A stretch of 9,619 bases of DNA. Origin: Ilumatobacteraceae bacterium (GTDB lineage: Bacteria > Actinomycetota > Acidimicrobiia > Acidimicrobiales > Ilumatobacteraceae). Shown piece by piece: positions 1 to 6,323 of this stretch; the stretch's first letter is position 1, and the number at the start of each line of letters is the position of its first letter. Where the stretch lies: positions 1 through 9,619 of the forward strand of contig JANRBC010000012.1 of assembly GCA_030727685.1 (NCBI GenBank), read 5' to 3'. The notes beneath the pieces were generated by a model. That model was not told where the DNA came from and made no database searches. It saw nothing but the letters and a program-made list of their open reading frames with translations. Position numbers and translations under genes: made by a program.

Positions 1-562
1 CTCGTCGGTTGCAGGTGGTGAAAGTTTTGTCGAGCAAGCTACAAGAATTCTTGGAAGTATCGACATTTTGATTTTAAATAGTGGCGGTCCGCCGGCCGGC
101 AACTTTGCTAGCACCAGTGTCGAAAGTTACGACAAGGCTTTTGAAAACGGTTTAATGTCGATGATTGCGATGACAAAACTTGTCGTGCCACAAATGCAAT
201 CGCGCAAGTGGGGCAGAGTTGTGGCGATCACCTCGATCGCCGTGCGTCAGCCGATGGCGAATTTGATTTTGTCAAACACGGCACGCGCTGGTCTGACTGG
301 TTTTCTAAAAACTGTTGCGCGCGAAGTCGCTGGTGACGGCATCACCGTGAACACGGTGCAACCTGGCACGCACGACACCGATCGCATCAGGCAGTTGTAT
401 GGCGCAACACCAGATGCCAAGGCGCTTGACATACCGGCGGGTTTTGTCGGTGACCCGAAAGACTTTGGCAGCATCGTGGCATTTTTGTGCAGCGAGTCGG
501 CGAAGTTTGTTACTGGCGTTAACTTGCAAGTTGACGGTGGTGCTTACACGGGTTTGATCTGA
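1..562 (+). CDS. SDR family oxidoreductase, 3' part (5' truncated by window)
   Basis: The frame is open from the first bases, so the gene starts outside the window; 186 residues are visible. The fold is a Rossmann-type NAD(P)-dependent short-chain dehydrogenase/reductase, probably cytoplasmic. Visible landmarks are LNSGGPP at residues 25-31 (the place of the usual NNAG motif after strand beta-4), the VVAITS strand ending in the conserved Ser78, VNTVQPG in the position of the usual 'PG' after beta-6, and the C-terminal FVTGVNLQVDGGAYTG block typical of FabG-like enzymes. The N-terminal TGxxxGIG cofactor motif is missing only because of the window edge. The YxxxK catalytic pair appears replaced by SNTAR at residues 91-95; from memory, an 'NSGGP' subset of SDRs shares this. 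The TGA stop overlaps the ATG of the Dabb gene by one base, implying translational coupling. A TTG at 68 is internal, not the start. Substrate is unknown; the SDR family call is firm. Confidence 0.9.
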   Translation, partial: SSVAGGESFVEQATRILGSIDILILNSGGPPAGNFASTSVESYDKAFENGLMSMIAMTKLVVPQMQSRKWGRVVAITSIAVRQPMANLILSNTARAGLTGFLKTVAREVAGDGITVNTVQPGTHDTDRIRQLYGATPDAKALDIPAGFVGDPKDFGSIVAFLCSESAKFVTGVNLQVDGGAYTGLI

Positions 563-858
563 TGTTGCAGCATGTCGTAGCAATAACTTGGAACGACCAA
601 GTGCCTGCGAATTATCACGAGACAATCACAAAAGTTTTGCACGACATGGTCAAGCAGATTGAAACTGTGCGCAGTTATCACTGTGGCCCTGATCTGGGTG
701 TTTCGGCCCCGACGAACGCCGACTATTTGATCGTGGCAACTTTTGATGATGTCGCAGGCTGGCGCGTGTACGACGAAAACCCGCTGCACAACGAGATTCG
801 CGCCAAATACTTCAAGCCATTTATTGCAACGCGTTCAGCCGCGCAAATAAATATTTAA
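562..858 (+). CDS. Dabb family (stress-responsive A/B barrel) small protein
   Basis: This is a 98-residue protein of the size and pattern of the Dabb (dimeric alpha+beta barrel) family. It has the N-terminal strand MLQHVVAITW with His4, a central helix, the strand DYLIVATFDD, and the YDENPLH segment followed by a C-terminal amphipathic stretch. Known members are small homodimers; a few are cyclases or act in catabolic pathways (olivetolic acid cyclase from Cannabis is one), but most have no known function. Tyr70 and His76 have the same six-residue spacing as the Tyr/His pair that I recall as catalytic in olivetolic acid cyclase, so an enzymatic role is possible. The ATG overlaps the upstream SDR stop (TGATG) and no strong Shine-Dalgarno is visible, so translation is probably coupled to the SDR. 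The TAA stop lies 31 nt from the end of the convergent FAD-subunit gene. The family is likely; its function here is not determined. Confidence 0.85.
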   Translation: MLQHVVAITWNDQVPANYHETITKVLHDMVKQIETVRSYHCGPDLGVSAPTNADYLIVATFDDVAGWRVYDENPLHNEIRAKYFKPFIATRSAAQINI

Positions 859-866
859 GTCGCGCC

Positions 867-888
867 ACGAAGTCGCGAGATATTTCGT
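867..888. terminator. Possible weak bidirectional hairpin between convergent genes
   Basis: In the 31-nt gap between the convergent Dabb and FAD-subunit genes, ACGAAGT (867-873) can pair with ATTTCGT (882-888), giving seven pairs including one G-U around an 8-nt loop. An alternative 5-bp TCGCG/CGCGA stem (860-864 with 874-878) competes with it. There is no T-tract after it on the plus strand. On the minus strand it is followed, after about seven bases, by an AT-rich run. The position suits a shared terminator, but the structure is weak. Confidence 0.25.
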
Positions 889-889
889 T

Positions 890-1714
890 CTACTTTGACG
901 CGGCTTCGAGTGCTCGGCGCACTAAAACACTTGCCAAATGCTTGCGATATTCGGTCGAAGCATTCAAGTCGCTTTGCGGGTCGGCTTCGTTAGATGCCAT
1001 CGCCGCCGCGTCGCTAATTGAAGCGCCTTTAGCGATCGCACCAGCAACACTGGTCGCCAAAATTGGTGTTGAGCCCATATTTACAAGAGCAACACCGGCT
1101 TCGCCTTTGCGACGCCATGCGGCAACGCCAACGATTGCCCAATCTTGAGCGCGGCGGTTGAACTTTTGAAAGCTCCAGCCGGCGCCCTGCATTTTTGGCA
1201 CGCGAATTTCAATCAGCATTTCGTCGGCAGCCAAATCGCTTTCGAGAAAGCCTTTGTAAAAGTTCGCGGCTGCGATTTCGCGTTGACCTTTTGGTCCTTG
1301 CACAACATATGTTGCGCCAAGAGCAAGCGTTGTTGCCGGCAAATCGCTGGCTGGGTCGGCGTGCGCGATCGAACCACCGATCGTGCCACGATGTCGCACT
1401 TGGGCATCGCCAACATGACCAGCCGCATGCGCAAGCAGTGGTGCGTGCTCATGCAGAACTTTCGAAGTCTCGACATCCATGTGGCGTGTCAATGCACCAA
1501 TGGCGATGTGGTTGCCCGCATCTTTGATGTACGACAAATCTTTGACGCGACCGATATCGATCAGCATCGCTGGTTGTGCGAGACGCAACTTCATTAGTGG
1601 CAACAAACTGTGGCCACCTGCAAGAAACTTGGCATCACTGCCATATTGACTGACAAGTGAGATTGCTTCGGCGGCAGACGATGCCCGCTTGTAATCAAAT
1701 GCTGCAGGAATCAT
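890..1714 (-). CDS. Molybdenum hydroxylase FAD-binding (medium, CoxM-like) subunit
   Basis: At 274 residues the protein has a usual length for the FAD subunit of three-subunit molybdenum hydroxylases (CO dehydrogenase, aldehyde and xanthine dehydrogenase types). It opens with the family start IPAAFDYKRASS. Two FAD motifs are visible: AGGHS at 32-36, and TIGGSIAHADPA at 111-122. The C-terminal third matches the CO dehydrogenase flavoprotein C-domain in layout. It takes electrons from the [2Fe-2S] subunit and passes them to an acceptor, with the complex normally cytoplasmic or at the inner face of the membrane. The ATG overlaps the TGA of the large-subunit gene by 4 nt (ATGA) and has the best Shine-Dalgarno in the window, so start and coupling are secure. 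It is the last gene of the minus-strand operon. The order S-L-M is the one known for form II type clusters. I use 'CoxM-like' as a family label only; no CO activity is implied. Confidence 0.95.
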   Translation of the reverse strand: MIPAAFDYKRASSAAEAISLVSQYGSDAKFLAGGHSLLPLMKLRLAQPAMLIDIGRVKDLSYIKDAGNHIAIGALTRHMDVETSKVLHEHAPLLAHAAGHVGDAQVRHRGTIGGSIAHADPASDLPATTLALGATYVVQGPKGQREIAAANFYKGFLESDLAADEMLIEIRVPKMQGAGWSFQKFNRRAQDWAIVGVAAWRRKGEAGVALVNMGSTPILATSVAGAIAKGASISDAAAMASNEADPQSDLNASTEYRKHLASVLVRRALEAASK

Positions 1715-4104
1715 TTTTTACCTCCACGAGTTGCTTCTTGAATTGTTTTCCACACCGTTTGTGGCGACGCAGGCATCGCCATCGACGTGACACCCAGGCT
1801 TGACAGCGCATCAATGATCGCTGTCATAACTGTTGGGGCCGCACCGATCGTGCCTGCTTCACCGACGCCTTTAACACCGAGTTGATTTGTTGGCGACGGC
1901 GTGATCGTGTGACCGGTTGTAATCGCCGGTACATCGCTTGCCGCTGGCACTAGATACTCGGAAAGGTTGGATGACTTCAAATTGCCGTCGCTGTCGTAGA
2001 CGGCTTCTTCGAATAATGCCTGGGCGATGCCTTGCACCACACCACCGTGTACTTGACCTTCGACAATCAGCGGATTTATCTGATTGCCGCAGTCATCGAC
2101 CGCGATGTATTTCAAAATCTTCACTGCACCTGTTTCGGTGTCGACTTCGACAACGCACATGTGCGTGCCAAATGGCCACGAAAAGTTTGGTGGGTCATAT
2201 GAAACTTGGGCTTCAAGGTTGGGTTCGCAACCCTCAGGCAGATTGTGTGCAGTGAACGCACCGAACGCAATTGCTGCGAGCGGCAAAGCGCGATCGGGTG
2301 AGCCCTTGACGCTGAACGTGCCGCCAACGAACTGCAAGTCTTCGGCCGCACACTCAAGTTGATGAGCGGCTATCAGTTTTGCTTTCTCGATCACTTTGTC
2401 GCAAGCGAGCGCAATCGCAACACCGCCAACCGGCAAACTTCGCGAGCCATAAGTGTCAAGACCAAGTGCCGAGATTGCTGTGTCGCTGTGCAAGACATCG
2501 ACGTCTTCAGGTGCGACACCGAGTTTTTCTGAGGCGATCATCGCCCACGAAGTTTCGTGTCCTTGACCGTGTGGCGAAGTGCCGGTGATGACCTGCACTT
2601 TGTTGGTCGGCAATACGCGAACTGTTGCTGCTTCCCAACCACCGGCGCTGTAGTTGAGCGATGCCAACACACGCGACGGTGCGAGACCGCACATTTCGAA
2701 ATACGAACTCATGCCGACGCCAAGAAGTTTCGTCGCACCAGGCACGTTTTGTTTTTTCTGTTGCGCACGCACGCCAGCGAGATCGGTCATCGTGGCGGCT
2801 TTTTCTGCTGCCAATAGGTGATCGCCCGAGTCGTATGTCAGACCGCTAAATGCCGTATACGGAAACTGTTCTTTTTTGATGTAGTTGCGCTTGCGCAGTT
2901 CGAACGAATCGATTTTCATCTCTCGGGCGAGTGCTTCGATTGCCATTTCGATTGCGTAAGTTGCTTCAGGTCGACCAGCGCCGCGATATGCATCTGTCGG
3001 CGTCAAGTTGGTAAACACCGAAGTGCAACTGAAGTCGTATGCCTTCGGAATGTCATAGACACCTGCATACAAAAACGCACCCAGCAAAGGCACGCCAGGT
3101 GTGACGAGTTGCAGGTACGCACCCATGTCACCGATTATTCGCACTCGAACCGCAGTGATCTTGCCGTTCTCGTCTGCGGCTAGTTCGACATGCTGAATTT
3201 GTCCGCGACCTTGAATTGTTGCCTGCGTATTTTCAGTGCGTTCTTCGACCCAGCGCACAGGTGCGCTGTGTTTGCGGGCGAGTGCCATGCACAAAAGTTC
3301 TTCGGCGTAAACATCAAGTTTTGAACCGAAACCGCCACCCACGCTTGGCGCGACAACTCGCACTTGTTGCTCTGGAATGCCGAGAGTCAGCGCAGTCATC
3401 ACCTTCAAAATGTGTGGAATCTGAGTCGATGAATAAAGGGTGATGTCTCCGCCAAATGGCTGTGGCACTGCGGCGATTGCGCGAGGCTCCATCGCCATCG
3501 GAATCAAGCGCTGTTGAACGTAGCGCTCTTTGATTTTGTATTTGGCTTTCTTGAATGCTTCTTCAACGCAACCAGGTGTCTCTTCAACAAGAAGCGGCCA
3601 GGTGTAGCTCTTGTTAGTGCCGAGGTCTTTGTGAATGACGTTCTTGTCGCTTAGTGCATCTTCGAGATCGACAACTGCTTGCAGCGGTTCGTATTCGACA
3701 TCGATTGCATCAAGTGCGTCACGCGACGCAGTTTCATTTGTGGCCAGCACTGCAGCAACGCCGTCGCCGACATAGTTAACTTTGTCGATCGCAAGTGGAA
3801 AGTGTGGCGGATTCTTCATGTCTGGAGTAACAGGCCATGCGCAAGGCATTGGTGCTGCCCACGCTGTTTGCAGATCTTTGCCTGTGTACACGGCAACAAC
3901 GCCAGCGATTTTTAGTGCAGCCGAAACGTTGATTGATTTAATTTTTGCGTGTGCATAAGGTGATCGCAGAACTGACAAGTGCAAAGCACCCGGAATACTT
4001 AAATCGTTGGTGAATTTTGCTTCGCCAGTTAATAGTGGTGGGTCTTCACGGCGCAACAACCGTGTGCCGATGATGTTGGTTGGTTTGTTCTCGGTGATAG
4101 TCAT
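1711..4104 (-). CDS. Molybdenum hydroxylase large (Mo-cofactor) subunit, form II CoxL-like, copy 1
   Basis: At 797 residues this is full length for the Mo-pterin subunit of the xanthine dehydrogenase/CoxL family. It begins with the family motif LLRREDPPLLTG near residues 16-26. Further landmarks are STQ at 226-228 (Gln228 is a likely cofactor contact), GGGFGSK at 256-262, AYRGAGR at 372-378 (active-site loop), HGQGHETSW at 512-520, TYGSRSL at 551-557, and VKGVGEAGT near 744-752 with Glu749 as the likely catalytic base. AYRGAGR in place of AYxCSFR excludes a classical form I CO dehydrogenase and points to hydroxylation of an aldehyde, purine-like or other heterocyclic compound. The start is ATG, 9 nt after the stop of the [2Fe-2S] gene, with GGGGG four bases upstream (4109-4113). 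It overlaps the FAD-subunit gene by 4 nt. With its S and M neighbours it should form the usual (LMS)2 complex. The substrate cannot be inferred. Confidence 0.95.
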   Translation of the reverse strand: MTITENKPTNIIGTRLLRREDPPLLTGEAKFTNDLSIPGALHLSVLRSPYAHAKIKSINVSAALKIAGVVAVYTGKDLQTAWAAPMPCAWPVTPDMKNPPHFPLAIDKVNYVGDGVAAVLATNETASRDALDAIDVEYEPLQAVVDLEDALSDKNVIHKDLGTNKSYTWPLLVEETPGCVEEAFKKAKYKIKERYVQQRLIPMAMEPRAIAAVPQPFGGDITLYSSTQIPHILKVMTALTLGIPEQQVRVVAPSVGGGFGSKLDVYAEELLCMALARKHSAPVRWVEERTENTQATIQGRGQIQHVELAADENGKITAVRVRIIGDMGAYLQLVTPGVPLLGAFLYAGVYDIPKAYDFSCTSVFTNLTPTDAYRGAGRPEATYAIEMAIEALAREMKIDSFELRKRNYIKKEQFPYTAFSGLTYDSGDHLLAAEKAATMTDLAGVRAQQKKQNVPGATKLLGVGMSSYFEMCGLAPSRVLASLNYSAGGWEAATVRVLPTNKVQVITGTSPHGQGHETSWAMIASEKLGVAPEDVDVLHSDTAISALGLDTYGSRSLPVGGVAIALACDKVIEKAKLIAAHQLECAAEDLQFVGGTFSVKGSPDRALPLAAIAFGAFTAHNLPEGCEPNLEAQVSYDPPNFSWPFGTHMCVVEVDTETGAVKILKYIAVDDCGNQINPLIVEGQVHGGVVQGIAQALFEEAVYDSDGNLKSSNLSEYLVPAASDVPAITTGHTITPSPTNQLGVKGVGEAGTIGAAPTVMTAIIDALSSLGVTSMAMPASPQTVWKTIQEATRGGKK
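1720..1725 (-). promoter_or_regulatory. Strong ribosome binding site of the FAD-subunit gene
   Basis: The minus strand reads GGAGGT, five bases before the ATG at 1714. It lies inside the last codons of the large-subunit gene (the Gly-Gly-Lys-Lys end). It fixes the FAD-subunit start and allows coupled or independent ribosome entry. Confidence 0.8.
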
Positions 4105-4113
4105 GACGCCCCC

Positions 4114-4572
4114 TTACTTAGCACTCGCGGCAGCGAGTACAGATTTGACAATGTTGTGATAGCCAGTGCAACGACACAAGTTGCCTTCAAGACCCATGCG
4201 AACCTCTTCTTCGGTTGGCTTCGGGTTTTCATTTAGCAAACCAACTGCTGCCATCACCATGCCAGGTGTGCAGTAGCCGCATTGCAGACCGTGATTCTCC
4301 ATGAATGCTGTTTGCATCGGATGCATCACGCCGTCGCGTGCCAAGCCTTCGATCGTGGTGACGCTCGCACCATCTGCTTGCACCGCCAAAATTGTGCAAC
4401 TCTTTACCGCTTCACCGTTCATGTGAATCGTGCAAGCACCACAACTCGATGTGTCGCAACCAACATTTGTGCCGGTTAGGCCAATCACTTCGCGGATGTA
4501 ATGCACCAACAAAGTTCTTGGCTCAACATCGCCATGATGTTCTGTGCCGTTAACCGTGATTGAAACTTTCAT
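4114..4572 (-). CDS. Molybdenum hydroxylase [2Fe-2S] (small, CoxS-like) subunit
   Basis: With the start at 4572 the protein has 152 residues, within the normal range for the iron-sulfur subunit. It holds all eight cluster cysteines. The plant-ferredoxin-type site is Cys39, Cys44, Cys47 and Cys59 (CDTSSCGAC then C). The alpha-helical site is Cys98, Cys101, Cys133 and Cys135 (CGYC and CRC). It carries electrons from the Mo centre to FAD. The reading frame is open upstream to a TTG near 4656, but the family start MKVSITVNG matches the ATG at 4572, which has GGGGG six bases ahead, and the extra 28 residues resemble no domain. It lies 90 nt after the last permease gene, the widest gap in the operon, and 9 nt before coxL-like 1. 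It is the only S-type gene in the window, so it may serve both large subunits. Confidence 0.95.
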   Translation of the reverse strand: MKVSITVNGTEHHGDVEPRTLLVHYIREVIGLTGTNVGCDTSSCGACTIHMNGEAVKSCTILAVQADGASVTTIEGLARDGVMHPMQTAFMENHGLQCGYCTPGMVMAAVGLLNENPKPTEEEVRMGLEGNLCRCTGYHNIVKSVLAAASAK

Positions 4573-4578
4573 CTTCAA

Positions 4579-4583
4579 CCCCC
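4579..4583 (-). promoter_or_regulatory. Ribosome binding site supporting the [2Fe-2S] subunit start
   Basis: The minus strand reads GGGGG followed by TTGAAG and the ATG at 4572. The same G5 element stands four bases before coxL-like 1 (4109-4113). It is a wobble form of GGAGG and helps choose this ATG over in-frame upstream alternatives. Confidence 0.5.
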
Positions 4584-4628
4584 ATATCTGGTTCAGCGCC
4601 AATGCCGAACGCTTACCCCTGTAGGCAA

Positions 4629-4648
4629 TCATGCCCCGAAAGGCACGA
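4629..4648 (-). other. Hairpin with TTCG loop between exporter and hydroxylase genes
   Basis: On the minus strand TCGTGCCT pairs with GGGCATGA around a TTCG loop: eight pairs, two of them G-U. It begins 14 nt downstream of the permease stop codon. No T-run follows, so it is not a canonical intrinsic terminator. It could protect an mRNA 3' end, weaken read-through, or mark a processing site between the transport and enzyme parts of the operon. The rest of the 90-nt gap shows no convincing -35/-10 pair by eye. Confidence 0.4.
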
Positions 4649-4662
4649 CCGCACAAATTGGG

Positions 4663-5496
4663 CTAATTATCTATCTTTTGCAGGCTGCGTAAGGCGAAAA
4701 TCACCGTTAATGCGCTTAATGCGGCGATGGCAATCAAGCCGCCGTAACTGTTCGACCAACTCATATACCCGGGGTCGGTTGCGTTGACCCAGCCCGATCG
4801 TGACAGGCGAAAAATATTTGTGATCGGGTTGATGCGTGCAACTGCATGCAACCATCCTGTCATTACATATAGCGGCACTTGTGCGGTCGATAAAAACATC
4901 GTCAAGAAAATCGACATTTGCATAATCGCTGCGCCACGCATGTCTTGAAACCGAAATGCAAGACCCAGACCCCAACCGGCACCGATTGTAGAGATGCCGA
5001 TTGCTGCGATCCATGAGCACAGATAACTCAGTACGCCAGCTGTTGGTCGTGCGCCAAGAAGTGTGCCGACACCGAAAACTATTAGCGTCACGATTGTGAC
5101 ACGAATCCATGTTGCAAGAATTGGTCCGACGATTAGCGACGTGCGTGATGTTGGTGACATGCGCAAGCGATCATAAAAACCATTCTCAAGATCACGGATA
5201 AGCGAAAACCCGAGACCAACACCGCTGAATGCGGCACCCATCGCCAAACCGAGCGGCATGAACCAATTGACCGAGCGATCTGTAGGAAAGCCCGGAAGTC
5301 TTGTGAGGGCAAAAAAAGTGCCGGAGAATGAAATCATATTGAAGATTGGCATTGCCAGTGTCGGAAAGAATGCAGACGGCAGACGACGAGTATTGATCAG
5401 GCTGCGTTTTACAAGTTGCCACGAACTGCGCATCGTTGTCGAGTGCATGTCGTGCGTCGACGAAGTTGTCGACACTGTATTTGCGCTTGTACTCAT
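4663..5496 (-). CDS. ABC-2 type transporter permease B (DrrB-like)
   Basis: This 277-residue membrane protein has a polar, Ser/Thr-rich N-terminus (about 1-25) followed by about six hydrophobic segments, roughly at 40-63, 78-100, 120-147, 154-180, 189-212 and 251-270. This is the ABC-2 membrane domain layout. The cytoplasmic DLENGFYDRLRMSPTSR motif at 102-118 and INPITNIFRLSRSGW near 222-236 are characteristic of DrrB-type exporters. It is a paralogue of the preceding permease: the D-x-E-x-GF-x-DRL-xx-SPTSR block falls at the same residue numbers in both. The two probably form a heterodimeric channel with the ATPase encoded upstream. The ATG follows the TAA of permease A by two bases, so translation is coupled. 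Met17 or Met22 are possible alternative starts within the polar leader. Members of this family usually export drugs, lipids or glycoconjugates; the cargo here is unknown. Confidence 0.9.
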   Translation of the reverse strand: MSTSANTVSTTSSTHDMHSTTMRSSWQLVKRSLINTRRLPSAFFPTLAMPIFNMISFSGTFFALTRLPGFPTDRSVNWFMPLGLAMGAAFSGVGLGFSLIRDLENGFYDRLRMSPTSRTSLIVGPILATWIRVTIVTLIVFGVGTLLGARPTAGVLSYLCSWIAAIGISTIGAGWGLGLAFRFQDMRGAAIMQMSIFLTMFLSTAQVPLYVMTGWLHAVARINPITNIFRLSRSGWVNATDPGYMSWSNSYGGLIAIAALSALTVIFALRSLQKIDN

Positions 5497-5498
5497 CG

Positions 5499-6323
5499 TT
5501 AGTTTGCTCGCAGTCGGGCATTGAGTTGTCGGCTGGCGATGAACAAAGCAACTATTGCAATAGCAAGCGGTACCAAGATTGCTCGCGCTGTTGCCGAGAC
5601 GCTGAAGCCTTCAAGTGACAGTGCGCGAAGGCCTTCAACTAGGTGCGAAATTGGATTCAGACCAGCGATTGTTTTGTAGACACCACTCATTGTCTCGCGC
5701 GGAAAGAATGCACTTGAGAAAAATAACAAGATAAATAGCAATGGAAACGTGCCTTGCACTGCTTCGGCTGAACCTGTCTTGAGCGCAACTGACGACATCA
5801 ATGCCCCGACGGCAAGGGCGATTAATGCACCACTGATGACCATCGCGATAATGCCAGGCAGTCCGGCCGATACATCTGCACCAAATGGCAGAAGAATTAA
5901 AACGAAAATTGCAGTCTCGACTGCACCGAAAAGTGTGCTGCCTGCAAGGCGTCCGAACAAAATTGACAGCCTCGAAGTTGGTGACGCAAGAAGTCGATCG
6001 AAGAAACCACTTTCGATATCTGTAGCAAGTGCGGCTGCGCCGGTGACCGAACCGAACAAAACGCCTTGGGTAATCGTGCCCGCCAGTTGAAACTGAAGAT
6101 ATGAGTTGACTTTTGGAAACCCTGGCAACGAGATTGTCTTACCAAAAGATGAGTTGCCTAAAAACGAAAAAAACAACGGAAACACGATGCTCGGCACGAC
6201 GAGCGCTGGCTGTCGAAATAGTTCGAGGGTCGAGCGTTTGGCTAACGCGAAAGTCTGGCGTATCGCGGTCGATGTTGAACGCTGAACTGAACCGTCACTT
6301 ATAACTGCGGCGGCACTAGTCAC
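5499..6323 (-). CDS. ABC-2 type transporter permease A (DrrB-like)
   Basis: This 274-residue integral membrane protein has about six hydrophobic segments (near 41-57, 77-99, 121-147, 155-178, 190-207 and 246-264) after a polar N-terminus of about 30 residues. The loop DIESGFFDRLLASPTSR at 102-118 and the C-terminal LNPISHLVEGLRAL near 222-235 are typical of ABC-2 exporter permeases of the DrrB/NodJ type. It starts at a GTG (6323) whose first bases overlap the TGA of the ATPase gene (GTGA, 4-nt overlap), and a GAGGA ribosome site lies five bases upstream. It is probably co-translated with the ATPase. With permease B, two bases downstream, it should make a heterodimeric membrane channel. The direction is most likely export, by family; the cargo is not evident. 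Confidence 0.92.
   Translation of the reverse strand: MTSAAAVISDGSVQRSTSTAIRQTFALAKRSTLELFRQPALVVPSIVFPLFFSFLGNSSFGKTISLPGFPKVNSYLQFQLAGTITQGVLFGSVTGAAALATDIESGFFDRLLASPTSRLSILFGRLAGSTLFGAVETAIFVLILLPFGADVSAGLPGIIAMVISGALIALAVGALMSSVALKTGSAEAVQGTFPLLFILLFFSSAFFPRETMSGVYKTIAGLNPISHLVEGLRALSLEGFSVSATARAILVPLAIAIVALFIASRQLNARLRAN

Noticed and set aside
305..625. Minus-strand open frame across the SDR-Dabb junction
   Set aside because: It is antisense to two recognisable proteins, with no domain and no ribosome site.
1145..1597. Plus-strand open frame of about 150 codons inside the FAD-subunit gene
   Set aside because: It lies wholly opposite a well-conserved gene and its translation is rich in Cys, Arg and His with no recognisable domain; it is a shadow of the real gene's codon use.
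1713..1719. Run of seven A (minus strand) at the coxL-coxM junction as a frameshift site
   Set aside because: The large subunit ends at the normal family position and the FAD subunit has its own ATG with a strong ribosome site, so ordinary coupling explains it.
1711..4104. Calling the cluster an aerobic CO dehydrogenase (coxMSL)
   Set aside because: Both large subunits have AYRGAGR, not the AYxCSFR loop with the Cys that binds Cu in true CO dehydrogenase, and no coxDEFG-type maturation genes are in the window.
4573..4656. N-terminal extension of the [2Fe-2S] subunit from a TTG at 4656
   Set aside because: The extra 28 residues match no part of the family, cross the hairpin, and the ATG at 4572 gives the standard MKVSITVNG start with a ribosome site.
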